Shown here one piece after another: positions 1 through 7,692 of a DNA stretch of 17,604 bases; position 1 is the first letter of the stretch; each line of letters starts with the position of its first letter. The notes beneath the pieces are model-generated. The model saw only the letters and a program-made list of their open reading frames with translations, ran no database searches and was not told where the DNA came from. A program made the translations under genes and the position numbers. The stretch comes from CAYLWW01 sp964387585 (lineage in GTDB: Bacteria; Pseudomonadota; Alphaproteobacteria; Rickettsiales; Midichloriaceae), in assembly GCA_964387585.1 (NCBI GenBank), contig CAYLWW010000031.1, positions 1-17,604 on the forward strand, read 5' to 3'.

Positions 1-271
1 ATATCCTATCGATCAAGCCTTTGAATTCTATAATTATCAATTGGAATGACTATATTTATGACGACGCTATATTTTCTAGCATAAAGAGTTGATGGGAAAC
101 AGAAAGCAAAGCATAAATCATATACAGCTATAATTAACTGACGATCTTTTGAAATCTATATATCAAATTGGGGATCAGGGAAAAATCAAAAGTTTTGCTG
201 CTAATTGATCTTTATATTAATAAGCAAGGATGCAGATACGAATAAAGATGAACAAAGGCTTGATGTGATGA

Positions 272-346
272 TGGCTCCCCGGGCCGGATTCGAACCAGCG
301 ACCAAGCGGTTAACAGCCGCTTGCTCTACCACTGAGCTACCGAGGA
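272..346 (-). tRNA. tRNA-Asn (anticodon GTT), CCA encoded
   Basis: Read on the minus strand this folds as a complete 75-nt cloverleaf. The 7-bp acceptor stem TCCTCGG/CCGGGGA has one T-G pair. The anticodon stem is AGCGG/CCGCT with loop CTGTTAA, giving anticodon GTT. The T arm is GCTGG-TTCGAAT-CCGGC, the discriminator base is G, and the 3' CCA is encoded at 272-274. It decodes AAC and AAU as asparagine. It stands alone, 220 bp downstream of birA on the same strand and behind its own promoter, so it is probably transcribed independently. No clear terminator is visible below position 272. Confidence 0.97.
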
Positions 347-373
347 ACTTAGTAATAAAACCATATATTAGAG

Positions 374-402
374 TTTATAACAGGATATTTCGCTAATGTC
401 TA
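374..402 (-). promoter_or_regulatory. Sigma70-type promoter of tRNA-Asn
   Basis: On the minus strand there is a -35 hexamer TAGACA (397-402, one mismatch to TTGACA), exactly 17 bases of spacer, and a -10 hexamer TATAAA (374-379, one mismatch to TATAAT). This predicts a start near 367, leaving a leader of about 20 nt before the tRNA 5' end at 346. The fit and the position are good; transcription itself is inferred. Confidence 0.6.
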
Positions 403-566
403 TAAGGTTTTTAGATTATTGAAATTTTTATTAATTTATGTTGTTTTTAGCTTTTGATAACTTATGTATCTTTATGATAAATAAAGATTTTTCCACTTCT
501 TTTTCTCCTTAACTTATTTTTATTTTGCTTATAAAATAAATTTATTATTAGAAATTTTAAAGTAAA

Positions 567-1325
567 TTATGAACAAATAGAGAAATTGTCTGCAGCATAT
601 ATTTTATGCTTGATATAGGTAGTAGCATTAAATTCTTTTAACAATAACGCTCCATCTTCATCTATCCCTTCAAATATCCCTTTAATTATATTTTGATTAT
701 AAGTTAACTGAATTAATTTTCCTAAATAAGCGCTATGCTTAAGCCATAAATAACGTATTGGAGAGAAGCCATAAGTCAGCCAATGATTATAATAATACTT
801 AAAATTTTTTAATATCTCATTTATTAGTTCATTTTTACTCAATTTGTAATTAAGGCATGATAAGCTTATGCCATTTAACTCAGCTAACTCAGCTTTGGAT
901 ACTAAATTTATCCCTATTCCTGCTAGTAAAAACTCACTATTAACTTGCTCTAGTAATATACCTCCAAGCTTCCGATTATTTATTAAAATATCATTAACCC
1001 ATTTATAACTCATCATTATTTCAGGAAAAAAAGTCAATATACTTTGGCCTATTGATACTGCAGTTAAATAAGAAACTTGAGATAAGAGTAGTTCAGGAAA
1101 AAATTTCTTAATATTAGATAATCTTAAAATTAAAGTAATAGAGATATCGCCCTTTCTAGCTACCCATCTTCTATTGTTGTAGCGCCCATAACCATCGTTT
1201 TGCTGTTCTGCTATTATAACTGTAGCATGATTGGCATTATTATTGTTAATTAATGATTTGGCATATTTTTGGGTGCTGTCCACTACAGAAAGATTTTGTA
1301 TTAACCAATCTTCGATTTGAGCCAT
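567..1325 (-). CDS. birA: Biotin--[acetyl-CoA-carboxylase] ligase (BirA, catalytic type without HTH)
   Basis: Activates biotin with ATP and transfers it to the biotin carboxyl carrier protein of acetyl-CoA carboxylase, for fatty acid synthesis. The 252-residue protein starts directly with the catalytic domain: STQ at 17-19, the biotin-binding loop at 45-54 (GYGRYNNRRW), KWVNDI at 108-113 with the ligase lysine K108, KLGGILLE at 119-126, and GIGIN at 136-140. The N-terminal winged helix of E. coli BirA is missing, so this is a monofunctional ligase and not a repressor. The usual biotin loop GRGRxGR and the KWPND motif are both slightly altered, at positions that look tolerated. It lies 26 bp downstream of atpB on the same strand and probably shares its transcript. 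Family assignment is firm; residue roles follow from the family. Confidence 0.93.
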   Translation of the reverse strand: MAQIEDWLIQNLSVVDSTQKYAKSLINNNNANHATVIIAEQQNDGYGRYNNRRWVARKGDISITLILRLSNIKKFFPELLLSQVSYLTAVSIGQSILTFFPEIMMSYKWVNDILINNRKLGGILLEQVNSEFLLAGIGINLVSKAELAELNGISLSCLNYKLSKNELINEILKNFKYYYNHWLTYGFSPIRYLWLKHSAYLGKLIQLTYNQNIIKGIFEGIDEDGALLLKEFNATTYIKHKIYAADNFSICS

Positions 1326-1351
1326 TTTTGTGCCATAACGTAGAAATAATA

Positions 1352-2092
1352 CTAATGCATATTCAAAGCATCATTGAGATAAACGCAGGTTAATACGGTA
1401 AATATATAAGCCTGTAATATAGAAATAAATATTTCAAAACCAGTAAGTATAACAAGCAACGCAAAAGGAAATATTCCAGCTAAACCCGCCAAAATTACTA
1501 AAGAAGCTATAACTTTAAGTACGATATGACCTGCTGTCATATTTGCAGCCAAACGTAACGATAAACTTACCGGTCTAGAGAGATAAGCGAAAAATTCTAT
1601 AATGAACATTAGGGGCATTAAGATTTTTGGAGTGCCTTTAGGTAGCAATATAGAAAGATAAGAAAATCCATGCTTAATAAAACCAATTAAAGTTACAGCT
1701 ATAAATATAAATGCGGCGATGGCAAAAGTCACAATAATGTGACTAGTAACAGTAAAGCTACCGGGAAACATGCCTAATAAATTACAAGACAGTATAAAGC
1801 TATATAAAGTAAAAATGAAAGGGAGAAAGCGTTTTGCTGAATCTCCTACACTACTAACTACTACTCCATTAACCATTTCATAAATATATTCCCCAGCAAC
1901 AGCAATTCTTTTGAGTACTATGTTATTGCTAAAAGCTCTGCGATTAGCTAGTAGTACTAATACTGAAAAAAGTACCATTACCGATAATGATAAAAACATC
2001 ATTAATGCAGAGTTAGTAAAGGAAATATCTAAATTTCCTAAATTTATAGGAAAAATATTTTTTATTCTAAATTGCTCTAAAGGACTATTCAC
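1352..2092 (-). CDS. atpB: F0F1 ATP synthase subunit a
   Basis: Integral membrane subunit of F0 that forms the two proton half-channels against the c-ring. The 246 residues are of normal length and very hydrophobic, with about five membrane spans (roughly 30-50, 91-110, 117-138, 155-170, 190-235). The signature SLSLRLAAN carries the essential arginine at R180, followed by MTAGH; the C-terminal helix contains GFEIFISILQAY. The start lies 50 bp downstream of fur. The genes that normally follow atpB in alphaproteobacteria (atpE for subunit c, atpF/atpX for subunits b) are absent: the next gene is birA. The gene looks intact; the unusual part is only its position. Confidence 0.95.
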   Translation of the reverse strand: MNSPLEQFRIKNIFPINLGNLDISFTNSALMMFLSLSVMVLFSVLVLLANRRAFSNNIVLKRIAVAGEYIYEMVNGVVVSSVGDSAKRFLPFIFTLYSFILSCNLLGMFPGSFTVTSHIIVTFAIAAFIFIAVTLIGFIKHGFSYLSILLPKGTPKILMPLMFIIEFFAYLSRPVSLSLRLAANMTAGHIVLKVIASLVILAGLAGIFPFALLVILTGFEIFISILQAYIFTVLTCVYLNDALNMH

Positions 2093-2142
2093 TATATTGA
2101 ACTAAAATTTAATTATTAATAACTTTTTAAAAAATTATACCA

Positions 2143-2568
2143 TTACTCTTCTTCTGTTTTATCATTAGGTATGCCATATAATTCAAACTTATAATCTAAT
2201 ACCTTATAACCTAATTTTTTAGCTATAGAATTTTTAATAACTTCTAATCCTGGTTCAAAAAATTCTATTATATTACCATTTTTTATATCAATAAGATGAT
2301 GATGGCAATATTCTCCATTAAAAATTTCATATCTAGCTTTTCCTCCACCAAGTTCTAATTTCCTTATTATCCCATAGCTTTCAAATAAATTAAGAGTTCG
2401 ATAAACAGTAGCTAGGCTGATTCGTTTATCGATTTTATTAGATCTTATGTATATATCCTCAACGTCAGGATGATCTTCAGAATCTAATATTACTTTTGCT
2501 ATAACTCTACGATGGGAAGTGAGTTTTATGCCTTTTTGCTGACAAAACTGCTCTAAGCTTAATGACAT
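2143..2568 (-). CDS. fur: Fur-family metal-responsive transcriptional regulator
   Basis: DNA-binding repressor of the ferric uptake regulator family, 141 residues. An N-terminal winged helix (about 1-80) carries TSHRRVIAKV, DHPDVEDIY and SLATVYRTLN. The C-terminal dimerisation and metal domain carries HHH at 89-91, LIDIKNGNIIEF and a tail ending YGIPND. The two CxxC zinc motifs of E. coli Fur are absent; LIDxxxGxxIEF in their place is, from memory, typical of alphaproteobacterial Fur. Whether it senses iron, manganese or haem cannot be told from sequence. It is first in a minus-strand series with atpB and birA, separated from atpB by 50 bp. No classical Fur box was recognised upstream. Confidence 0.88.
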   Translation of the reverse strand: MSLSLEQFCQQKGIKLTSHRRVIAKVILDSEDHPDVEDIYIRSNKIDKRISLATVYRTLNLFESYGIIRKLELGGGKARYEIFNGEYCHHHLIDIKNGNIIEFFEPGLEVIKNSIAKKLGYKVLDYKFELYGIPNDKTEEE

Positions 2569-2920
2569 ATATAAATTGAAATTTTAATTATTTTATTAGT
2601 GCATACAAAATTTATTTAACAAACATACCTATTAGAAATAAAGAACTGGTATTAAGGAAGAGCGATGCCTATAATTCCCGCATAAACCTACGAGTGAAAA
2701 ACCAAGCCTTTATGTATTAAAGGTATATTAGATATCGATCTAATAAAGTTACTTAAAGCAATTATATTGAAAAGGTTATTATTTATCGTCAAACAGTATA
2801 ACTTAAGTTATAACAAAAATATACTCTAAATTTAAAAGCTAACATTGCTTTTATAAATTTTTCTTTTTAAGATAAGCAAGTAATTATTTAAACAACCCTT
2901 CTATAAAGCTTTTTATAAAA
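2569..2920. other. Divergent intergenic region between fur and sucA
   Basis: This 352-bp stretch lies between divergent genes and must hold promoters for both. I see no coding remnant that I can name. It holds two adjacent hairpins: CCTTTA/TAAAGG with a 5-nt loop (2707-2723), and TATTAGAT/ATCTAATA with a 4-nt loop (2726-2745). It also holds a perfect 16-bp palindrome (2797-2812). Neither hairpin is followed by a T-run, so they do not look like terminators. The stretch 2660-2700 is less AT-rich than its surroundings, with no known identity. The plus-strand start of sucA has no clear Shine-Dalgarno sequence. Confidence 0.6.
2786..2814 (+). promoter_or_regulatory. Candidate sucA promoter overlapped by a 16-bp palindrome
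   Basis: A possible -35 TCGTCA (2786-2791), a 17-base spacer and a -10 TATAAC (2809-2814) are overlapped by the perfect palindrome TATAACTTAAGTTATA (2797-2812). That is the usual geometry of a repressor operator. A rival, weaker promoter is TTGCTT (2845-2850), 17 bases, TAAGAT (2868-2873), nearer the gene. The palindrome is seen directly; the promoter and operator roles are inferred. Confidence 0.35.
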
Positions 2921-5797
2921 ATGAACAACTTTAAAGATAGCACTTATCTATTTGGCTCAAATGCTAATTTTATTGAAAATCTATATAAGCAATATTTAGC
3001 TAATCCTAAATCAATAGATGCTTCTTGGCATGAAATATTTTCTGAAGAAAAAGCGTGTGACTCTAAATTATCACATAACCCTAATCCTACTTGTAGTAAC
3101 AATATCGATAATAATAGTAATGCGTCATTAAGTAATGTAACTAACCTAAGCAGCATTAAAGAACAAGTCTGGCACAGTGAAGTTGACGATAAGATAGCAT
3201 CTATCAAAAGATCTATAGCGGTGAATAGTTTAGTCACAGCTTATAGAGAAATGGGGCATATGGAAGTAAAGCTTGATCCACTTAAGCTATCTTCAATAAA
3301 GCAGCAGCATAGTTTAAACTATAAGAATTATGGTATAAGTGAGTCTGAGTTAAGTGAACCAGTAGTATTAAATAATGTCTTTAATTTAAATCAAGCTACA
3401 GTAGGTGATGTAATAAATTTACTAAAAAAAAGCTATAGTTCTAGAATAGGGTATGAATTTTATCATATACTCAATACTGAAGAAAGAGAATGGTTTATTG
3501 AAAATATAGAGCAAAATTTGGGCTTTATAGAAATAGATAAAGAAGAAAAGCTAAAAGCTCTATTTGATATAGTTGAGGTAGAAACATTTGAGAATTATCT
3601 ACATACTAAGTTTCCAGGTGCAAAAAGATTTTCTATAGAAGGAAGCGAAAGTAGTATAGCCGCTATTATCACTGCAATATCTGAATTATCTGCTATAGGA
3701 GCTAAAGATATTGTAATAGGGATGGCGCATCGTGGAAGGTTAAGTACTTTAACTAAGATAATGGAAAAACCTTATAGCAGTATGCTAGCCGAATTTTTAG
3801 GGACTATAACTGATATCAATATTTTACCAGGAGATGTAAAATACCACGTAGGAATCTCATGTGATAAGGTGATTAATGGCAATCCAATACATTTATCTTT
3901 AACTCCTAATCCCTCCCATTTAGAAACTGTTAATCCAGTAGTGCTAGGGAGGGTTAAAGCAAAACAAGATTTATTAAATAATGAAATAGATCATTACAAT
4001 TCTGTAATCCCTATACTAGTACATGGTGATTCTTCAGTCATTGGTCAAGGTTCGGTTATGGAATCATTGATGCTAAGCCAACTAAATGCTTATAAAGTAG
4101 GGGGTGCATTACATATAGTAATCAATAATCAAGTGGGCTTTACTACCAATCCTACTAGCTCTAGATTTGGTTTATACTGTACAGATATAGCTAAATCCAT
4201 CAATGCTCCTATCATACATGTTAGTGGAGAGGACGTCGAAGCTGTTATTTATGCTACAAAATTAGCAGTAAGATATAGAGAAAAATTTAAAAAAGATATT
4301 TTCTTGGATGTAGTAGGATATCGTAAATATGGTCATAATGAAGGTGATGAACCTTATTTCACCCAGCCTAAAATGTATAGTAAAATCAACGATAAAGAGT
4401 GGTTAAGTACACCTAAACTTTATGCTAATCATCTAATAGAGCAGGGGATATTAAGCCAAGATAAGTTCATAGAAAAGCAAATTGAATTAAAGAATTTATT
4501 AGATGGAGAATATGAATTAGCCAAGAATCAAAAACTAAACCCTCCTAAGATAAGTAAAGGTAATTGGGATAAATATTCACAAACTAATAGTAATATTGAC
4601 TCAAACTCAATTCCCAAAACTGGAATAAAACTTGCTGAATTAAAAGATTTAAGCAAAAAATTATGTAATGTTCCATCTAATTTTGATATCAATAGTAAAA
4701 TAAAACGACAGCTAGAAGCCAGAGAAAAAGCTATAGAGTCAGAAAGTGGAATAGACTGGGGCACAGCTGAAAGTTTAGCATTCGCATCTTTATTAAGTGA
4801 AGGATATAATATACGTTTTACTGGTCAAGATGTGGAGCGTGGAACTTTTTCTCACCGTCACGCAGTATGGACAGACCAAGTAAATGAAAAAAAGTATATA
4901 CCCCTTAATAATATTTACGAGAATCAAAAAGCTAAAATTAAAATTCATAACAGTAACTTATCTGAATTAGCAGTGTTAGGTTTTGAATATGGTTATAGCT
5001 TTTCCTCTCCGGAATCATTAGTAATTTGGGAAGCTCAATTTGGAGATTTTGCTAATGGCGCTCAGGTTATTATTGATCAGTATATAGCGTCTGGTGAAGC
5101 AAAATGGCTACGTATGAGTGGTTTAGTAATGTTACTGCCTCATGGTTATGAAGGTCAAGGGCCTGAACATAGTTCAGCTAGATTAGAACGCTTCTTGCAA
5201 CTATGTGCTAACAATAATATTCAAGTTTGTAATTGCACCACCCCGGCATCGTTTTTCCACCTTTTACGCAAGCAAATGCATCAAAAGTACCGTAAACCTT
5301 TAGTAATAATGACTCCTAAATCATTATTACGTCATAAATTGGCTGTCTCTAACTTCAGCGAAATGGTGGAATCAACTCACTTTAATCCATTAATTGTTGA
5401 TAAGATTAGCGATAATTCTAATAAAGATATTAAAAAAATCATAATCTGCAGCGGTAAAGTTTACTATGATTTATATGAAAAATTAGCAAGTATCAAAAAA
5501 CAAGAAATTTTACTACTAAGATTAGAACAACTTTACCCATTTCCAAAAGAACAAGTAAAGGAAGTTTTTTTACGTTATCCTAATGCTAGTATCATATGGT
5601 GCCAAGAAGAGCACTATAACATGGGAGCATTTCAATTTATTTCTTTTTATATAAACGATATATTAAAAGATATAAAACATATAGATCGAGAATTAAAATA
5701 TGTAGGGCGGTTGGAATCAGCTTCTCCAGCTGTAGGATATAATAAAGTGCATGTAACGGAACAAGAAAGCTTCTTAAAAGAAGCTTTAGAATATTAA
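2921..5797 (+). CDS. sucA: 2-oxoglutarate dehydrogenase E1 component
   Basis: Thiamine diphosphate enzyme that decarboxylates 2-oxoglutarate and passes the succinyl group to the E2 lipoyl arm in the TCA cycle. The 958 residues match the family length. The N-terminal E2-binding segment (LFGSNANFIENLY, SWHEIF) is followed by MAHRGRL near 268, GDVKYHVG near 305, LTPNPSHLE, HGDSSVIGQGS near 370 and GHNEGDEPY near 472. The transketolase-like C-terminal half has GIDWGTAE near 609, GQDVERGTFSHRHAV near 635, QFGDFANGAQ and GYEGQGPEHSSAR. A stretch of about 55 residues near the N-terminus is rich in Asn and Ser and looks like a linker. The ATG at 2921 is preceded by no obvious Shine-Dalgarno. sucB follows after 87 bp, and lpd two genes later supplies E3. 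Confidence 0.97.
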   Translation: MNNFKDSTYLFGSNANFIENLYKQYLANPKSIDASWHEIFSEEKACDSKLSHNPNPTCSNNIDNNSNASLSNVTNLSSIKEQVWHSEVDDKIASIKRSIAVNSLVTAYREMGHMEVKLDPLKLSSIKQQHSLNYKNYGISESELSEPVVLNNVFNLNQATVGDVINLLKKSYSSRIGYEFYHILNTEEREWFIENIEQNLGFIEIDKEEKLKALFDIVEVETFENYLHTKFPGAKRFSIEGSESSIAAIITAISELSAIGAKDIVIGMAHRGRLSTLTKIMEKPYSSMLAEFLGTITDINILPGDVKYHVGISCDKVINGNPIHLSLTPNPSHLETVNPVVLGRVKAKQDLLNNEIDHYNSVIPILVHGDSSVIGQGSVMESLMLSQLNAYKVGGALHIVINNQVGFTTNPTSSRFGLYCTDIAKSINAPIIHVSGEDVEAVIYATKLAVRYREKFKKDIFLDVVGYRKYGHNEGDEPYFTQPKMYSKINDKEWLSTPKLYANHLIEQGILSQDKFIEKQIELKNLLDGEYELAKNQKLNPPKISKGNWDKYSQTNSNIDSNSIPKTGIKLAELKDLSKKLCNVPSNFDINSKIKRQLEAREKAIESESGIDWGTAESLAFASLLSEGYNIRFTGQDVERGTFSHRHAVWTDQVNEKKYIPLNNIYENQKAKIKIHNSNLSELAVLGFEYGYSFSSPESLVIWEAQFGDFANGAQVIIDQYIASGEAKWLRMSGLVMLLPHGYEGQGPEHSSARLERFLQLCANNNIQVCNCTTPASFFHLLRKQMHQKYRKPLVIMTPKSLLRHKLAVSNFSEMVESTHFNPLIVDKISDNSNKDIKKIIICSGKVYYDLYEKLASIKKQEILLLRLEQLYPFPKEQVKEVFLRYPNASIIWCQEEHYNMGAFQFISFYINDILKDIKHIDRELKYVGRLESASPAVGYNKVHVTEQESFLKEALEY
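5766..5787 (+). repeat. Perfect inverted repeat at the 3' end of sucA
   Basis: AAAGCTTCTT at 5766-5775 pairs base for base with AAGAAGCTTT at 5778-5787, with two bases between. It lies inside the last codons of sucA, ending 8 bp before the stop. No T-run follows, so it is not a typical terminator. It could stabilise or help process the sucA-sucB transcript, or be a chance result of codon use. Confidence 0.5.
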
Positions 5798-5884
5798 TAG
5801 TGAAAAATATCATAAAATATCTTAAATTTTAAACACTTTAACTTAATTACTTAACTAACTTATTATTAAATCAAAAGAGGTAAC

Positions 5885-7156
5885 ATGCTAACAGAAATAA
5901 AAGTACCAGCATTAGGAGAATCAGTAACCGAAGCAACGGTAGCGAAATGGTATAAAAAACCCGGTGACATGGTTAAAACTGATGAAATATTAGTAGAACT
6001 TGAAACGGATAAAGTGACTTTAGAGGTTAGCGCTCCTAATGGCGGAGTATTGAAAGAAATAACTTCCCCTCAAGGTAAAAGCGTTACTATTGGAACTATA
6101 TTAGGTTATATAGAAGGAGAAGCAGCAAGTAGTAGTAAAAATACAGATAGTAATAAAGAACAAAAGAATTTAGTAGAAAATAATACTACTACTACGAAAC
6201 AAGATAATGATCTTGCTTCTTCATCTTCTATTACAGCTCATTGTGGGAATGAAAAGCATGTAGCTCATCCTTCACCTTCAGCAACCAAGGTAATAAATGA
6301 GTTTAAATTAGATGTTAATAACATAGTGGGTACTGGTAAAGAAGGTAGAATAACAAAATCAGATGCTAGTAAAGTTGCCATGGATACCAGGCAATTAACC
6401 GCTCCTCAATTGGTAAATAACGCAAATTACACTATGCAGAGCTTAAAAGTGGAGGGAAAAAGAGAAGAAAAAGTAGAAATGACCAGATTGCGTAAAACCA
6501 TAGCTAAACGCCTTAAGGATTCGCAAAATACTGCTGCAATATTAACTACTTTTAATGAAATAGACCTTTCAAAAATAATAGAAATTCGCCAATCTTATCA
6601 AAATGATTTTCAAAAACAGCATAGTATCAAACTTGGTTTTATGTCGTTTTTTATTAAAGCTGCAGTATCAGCTTTAAAGGCTTTTCCCGTTGTGAACTCT
6701 GAAATCGAAGGAGAAAGCATTATTTATAAACATTACTATGATATAGGGGTAGCAGTAGGAACTGATAACGGGTTGGTGGTGCCTATAATTCGTAATGTAG
6801 ATAAATTATCTTTTGCAGAAGTAGAAAAAGAGATTAGTCGTTTGGGAACATTAGCTCGTGAAAATAAGTTAACTATGGCAGATATGAGTGGTGGAACATT
6901 TAGCATCACTAATGGTGGAATATATGGTTCTTTGCTATCTACTCCTATAATTAACCCTCCTCAATCAGCTATATTAGGGATGCATAATATTGTACAGCGT
7001 CCTGTAGTAGTCGATAATCAAATAGTAATCAGACCTATGATGTATGTAGCTTTATCGTATGATCATCGTATCGTAGATGGTAAGGAATCAGTACAATTCT
7101 TAGCTAAAATCAAAGGATTACTAGAATCTCCTGAAAAAATTTTATTAGATATGTAA
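5885..7156 (+). CDS. sucB: Dihydrolipoyllysine succinyltransferase, E2 of 2-oxoglutarate dehydrogenase
   Basis: Core enzyme that carries the succinyl group on a lipoyl arm to CoA. The 423 residues show one lipoyl domain (1-78, lipoylated K43 in ETDKVTLEV) and a Ser/Thr/Asn-rich linker (about 80-125). A peripheral subunit-binding domain (about 128-163, SPSATKVINEF and GTGKEGRITKSD) follows. The catalytic domain (about 195-423) carries active-site H394 and D398 in SYDHRIVDG. The opening LTEIKVPALGESVTEA and the single lipoyl domain favour SucB over pyruvate dehydrogenase E2. A good ribosome binding site, AAGAGG, ends 4 bases before the ATG, unlike most genes here. It probably shares a transcript with sucA. 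Confidence 0.96.
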   Translation: MLTEIKVPALGESVTEATVAKWYKKPGDMVKTDEILVELETDKVTLEVSAPNGGVLKEITSPQGKSVTIGTILGYIEGEAASSSKNTDSNKEQKNLVENNTTTTKQDNDLASSSSITAHCGNEKHVAHPSPSATKVINEFKLDVNNIVGTGKEGRITKSDASKVAMDTRQLTAPQLVNNANYTMQSLKVEGKREEKVEMTRLRKTIAKRLKDSQNTAAILTTFNEIDLSKIIEIRQSYQNDFQKQHSIKLGFMSFFIKAAVSALKAFPVVNSEIEGESIIYKHYYDIGVAVGTDNGLVVPIIRNVDKLSFAEVEKEISRLGTLARENKLTMADMSGGTFSITNGGIYGSLLSTPIINPPQSAILGMHNIVQRPVVVDNQIVIRPMMYVALSYDHRIVDGKESVQFLAKIKGLLESPEKILLDM

Positions 7157-7202
7157 CTTAAAAAAATAAATAATAAATTTGCTTAATAAAAGTAAATAAA
7201 GT

Positions 7203-7616
7203 ATGCAGTTCTCAAAAAGAAGAATACTACACTTAAGCGTAAATAAAGCTTTAGCGATAAGCTTATTGTTTGCTTTAAGCATTCCTATATTGTATTGGAG
7301 ATTTTTTATAAAAGAGCCGTTAAACTATGAATGGCTTAAGCTTTTAAGCTTTTATAGTTTAAGTATAGGGTTTTTTGTGTTTTTAGGACTATTCTTAATT
7401 TTTTTATTAACATTTTATTGCCCTCGTTGTAAAAATTATTGGAGTTTTCATAAACATGAAAGAACTGTTTTAGATAATTACAAATTGCCCCAAGGCAAAA
7501 TGAAAAATCATAGTATTGTATTAGAAGTAACGTGTTATATTGATGAATATCGTTGTATTGAGTGCGAATTTCATAAATTAGCAAAAGGTAAAAACAAGAG
7601 CTTAAAAATAGTATAA
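7203..7616 (+). CDS. Small membrane protein with a C-terminal zinc-ribbon-like domain, function unknown
   Basis: I do not recognise this 137-residue protein. It is strongly basic at the N-terminus (QFSKRR). Two predicted membrane spans follow (about 15-35 and 46-72), then a soluble C-terminal part. That part has a CPRC knuckle at 73-76 and a CIEC knuckle at 118-121, about 40 residues apart, which is the pattern of a zinc ribbon. A lone Cys sits at 111. The basic residues before span 1 and the Lys-rich tail suggest both ends lie in the cytoplasm. It sits 46 bp after sucB and 76 bp before lpd, so it is likely co-transcribed with the 2-oxoglutarate dehydrogenase genes; no functional link can be shown. 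Base composition and codon use match its neighbours, so it is probably a real gene. Confidence 0.75.
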   Translation: MQFSKRRILHLSVNKALAISLLFALSIPILYWRFFIKEPLNYEWLKLLSFYSLSIGFFVFLGLFLIFLLTFYCPRCKNYWSFHKHERTVLDNYKLPQGKMKNHSIVLEVTCYIDEYRCIECEFHKLAKGKNKSLKIV

Positions 7617-7692
7617 TTTCATTCTAATGATGATTATTTGTTAACTATTATGCTAAAATTTAAACCAAATTAACTAAAAAGATTAACGAAAA

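Noticed and set aside
1..271. Possible C-terminal tails of a gene entering from the left (frames ending at 49 and 92)
   Set aside because: Two competing frames are open from the edge for only 15-30 codons, with no recognisable motif, so nothing can be supported.
205..396. 63-codon plus-strand ORF reading through the tRNA-Asn
   Set aside because: The stretch APRAGFEPATKRL is the usual false translation of the antisense strand of a tRNA gene; the tRNA explains this DNA completely.
468..492. Hairpin ATCTTTAT/ATAAAGAT followed by five T as a terminator
   Set aside because: The T-run is on the plus strand, while the neighbouring genes (birA and tRNA-Asn) are transcribed from the minus strand; the all-A/T-rich 8-bp stem may be chance.
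2641..2760. Known sucA-associated RNA motif or riboswitch upstream of sucA
   Set aside because: The sucA RNA motifs I know belong to other proteobacterial groups, and I could not match their conserved sequence here; only simple hairpins are visible.
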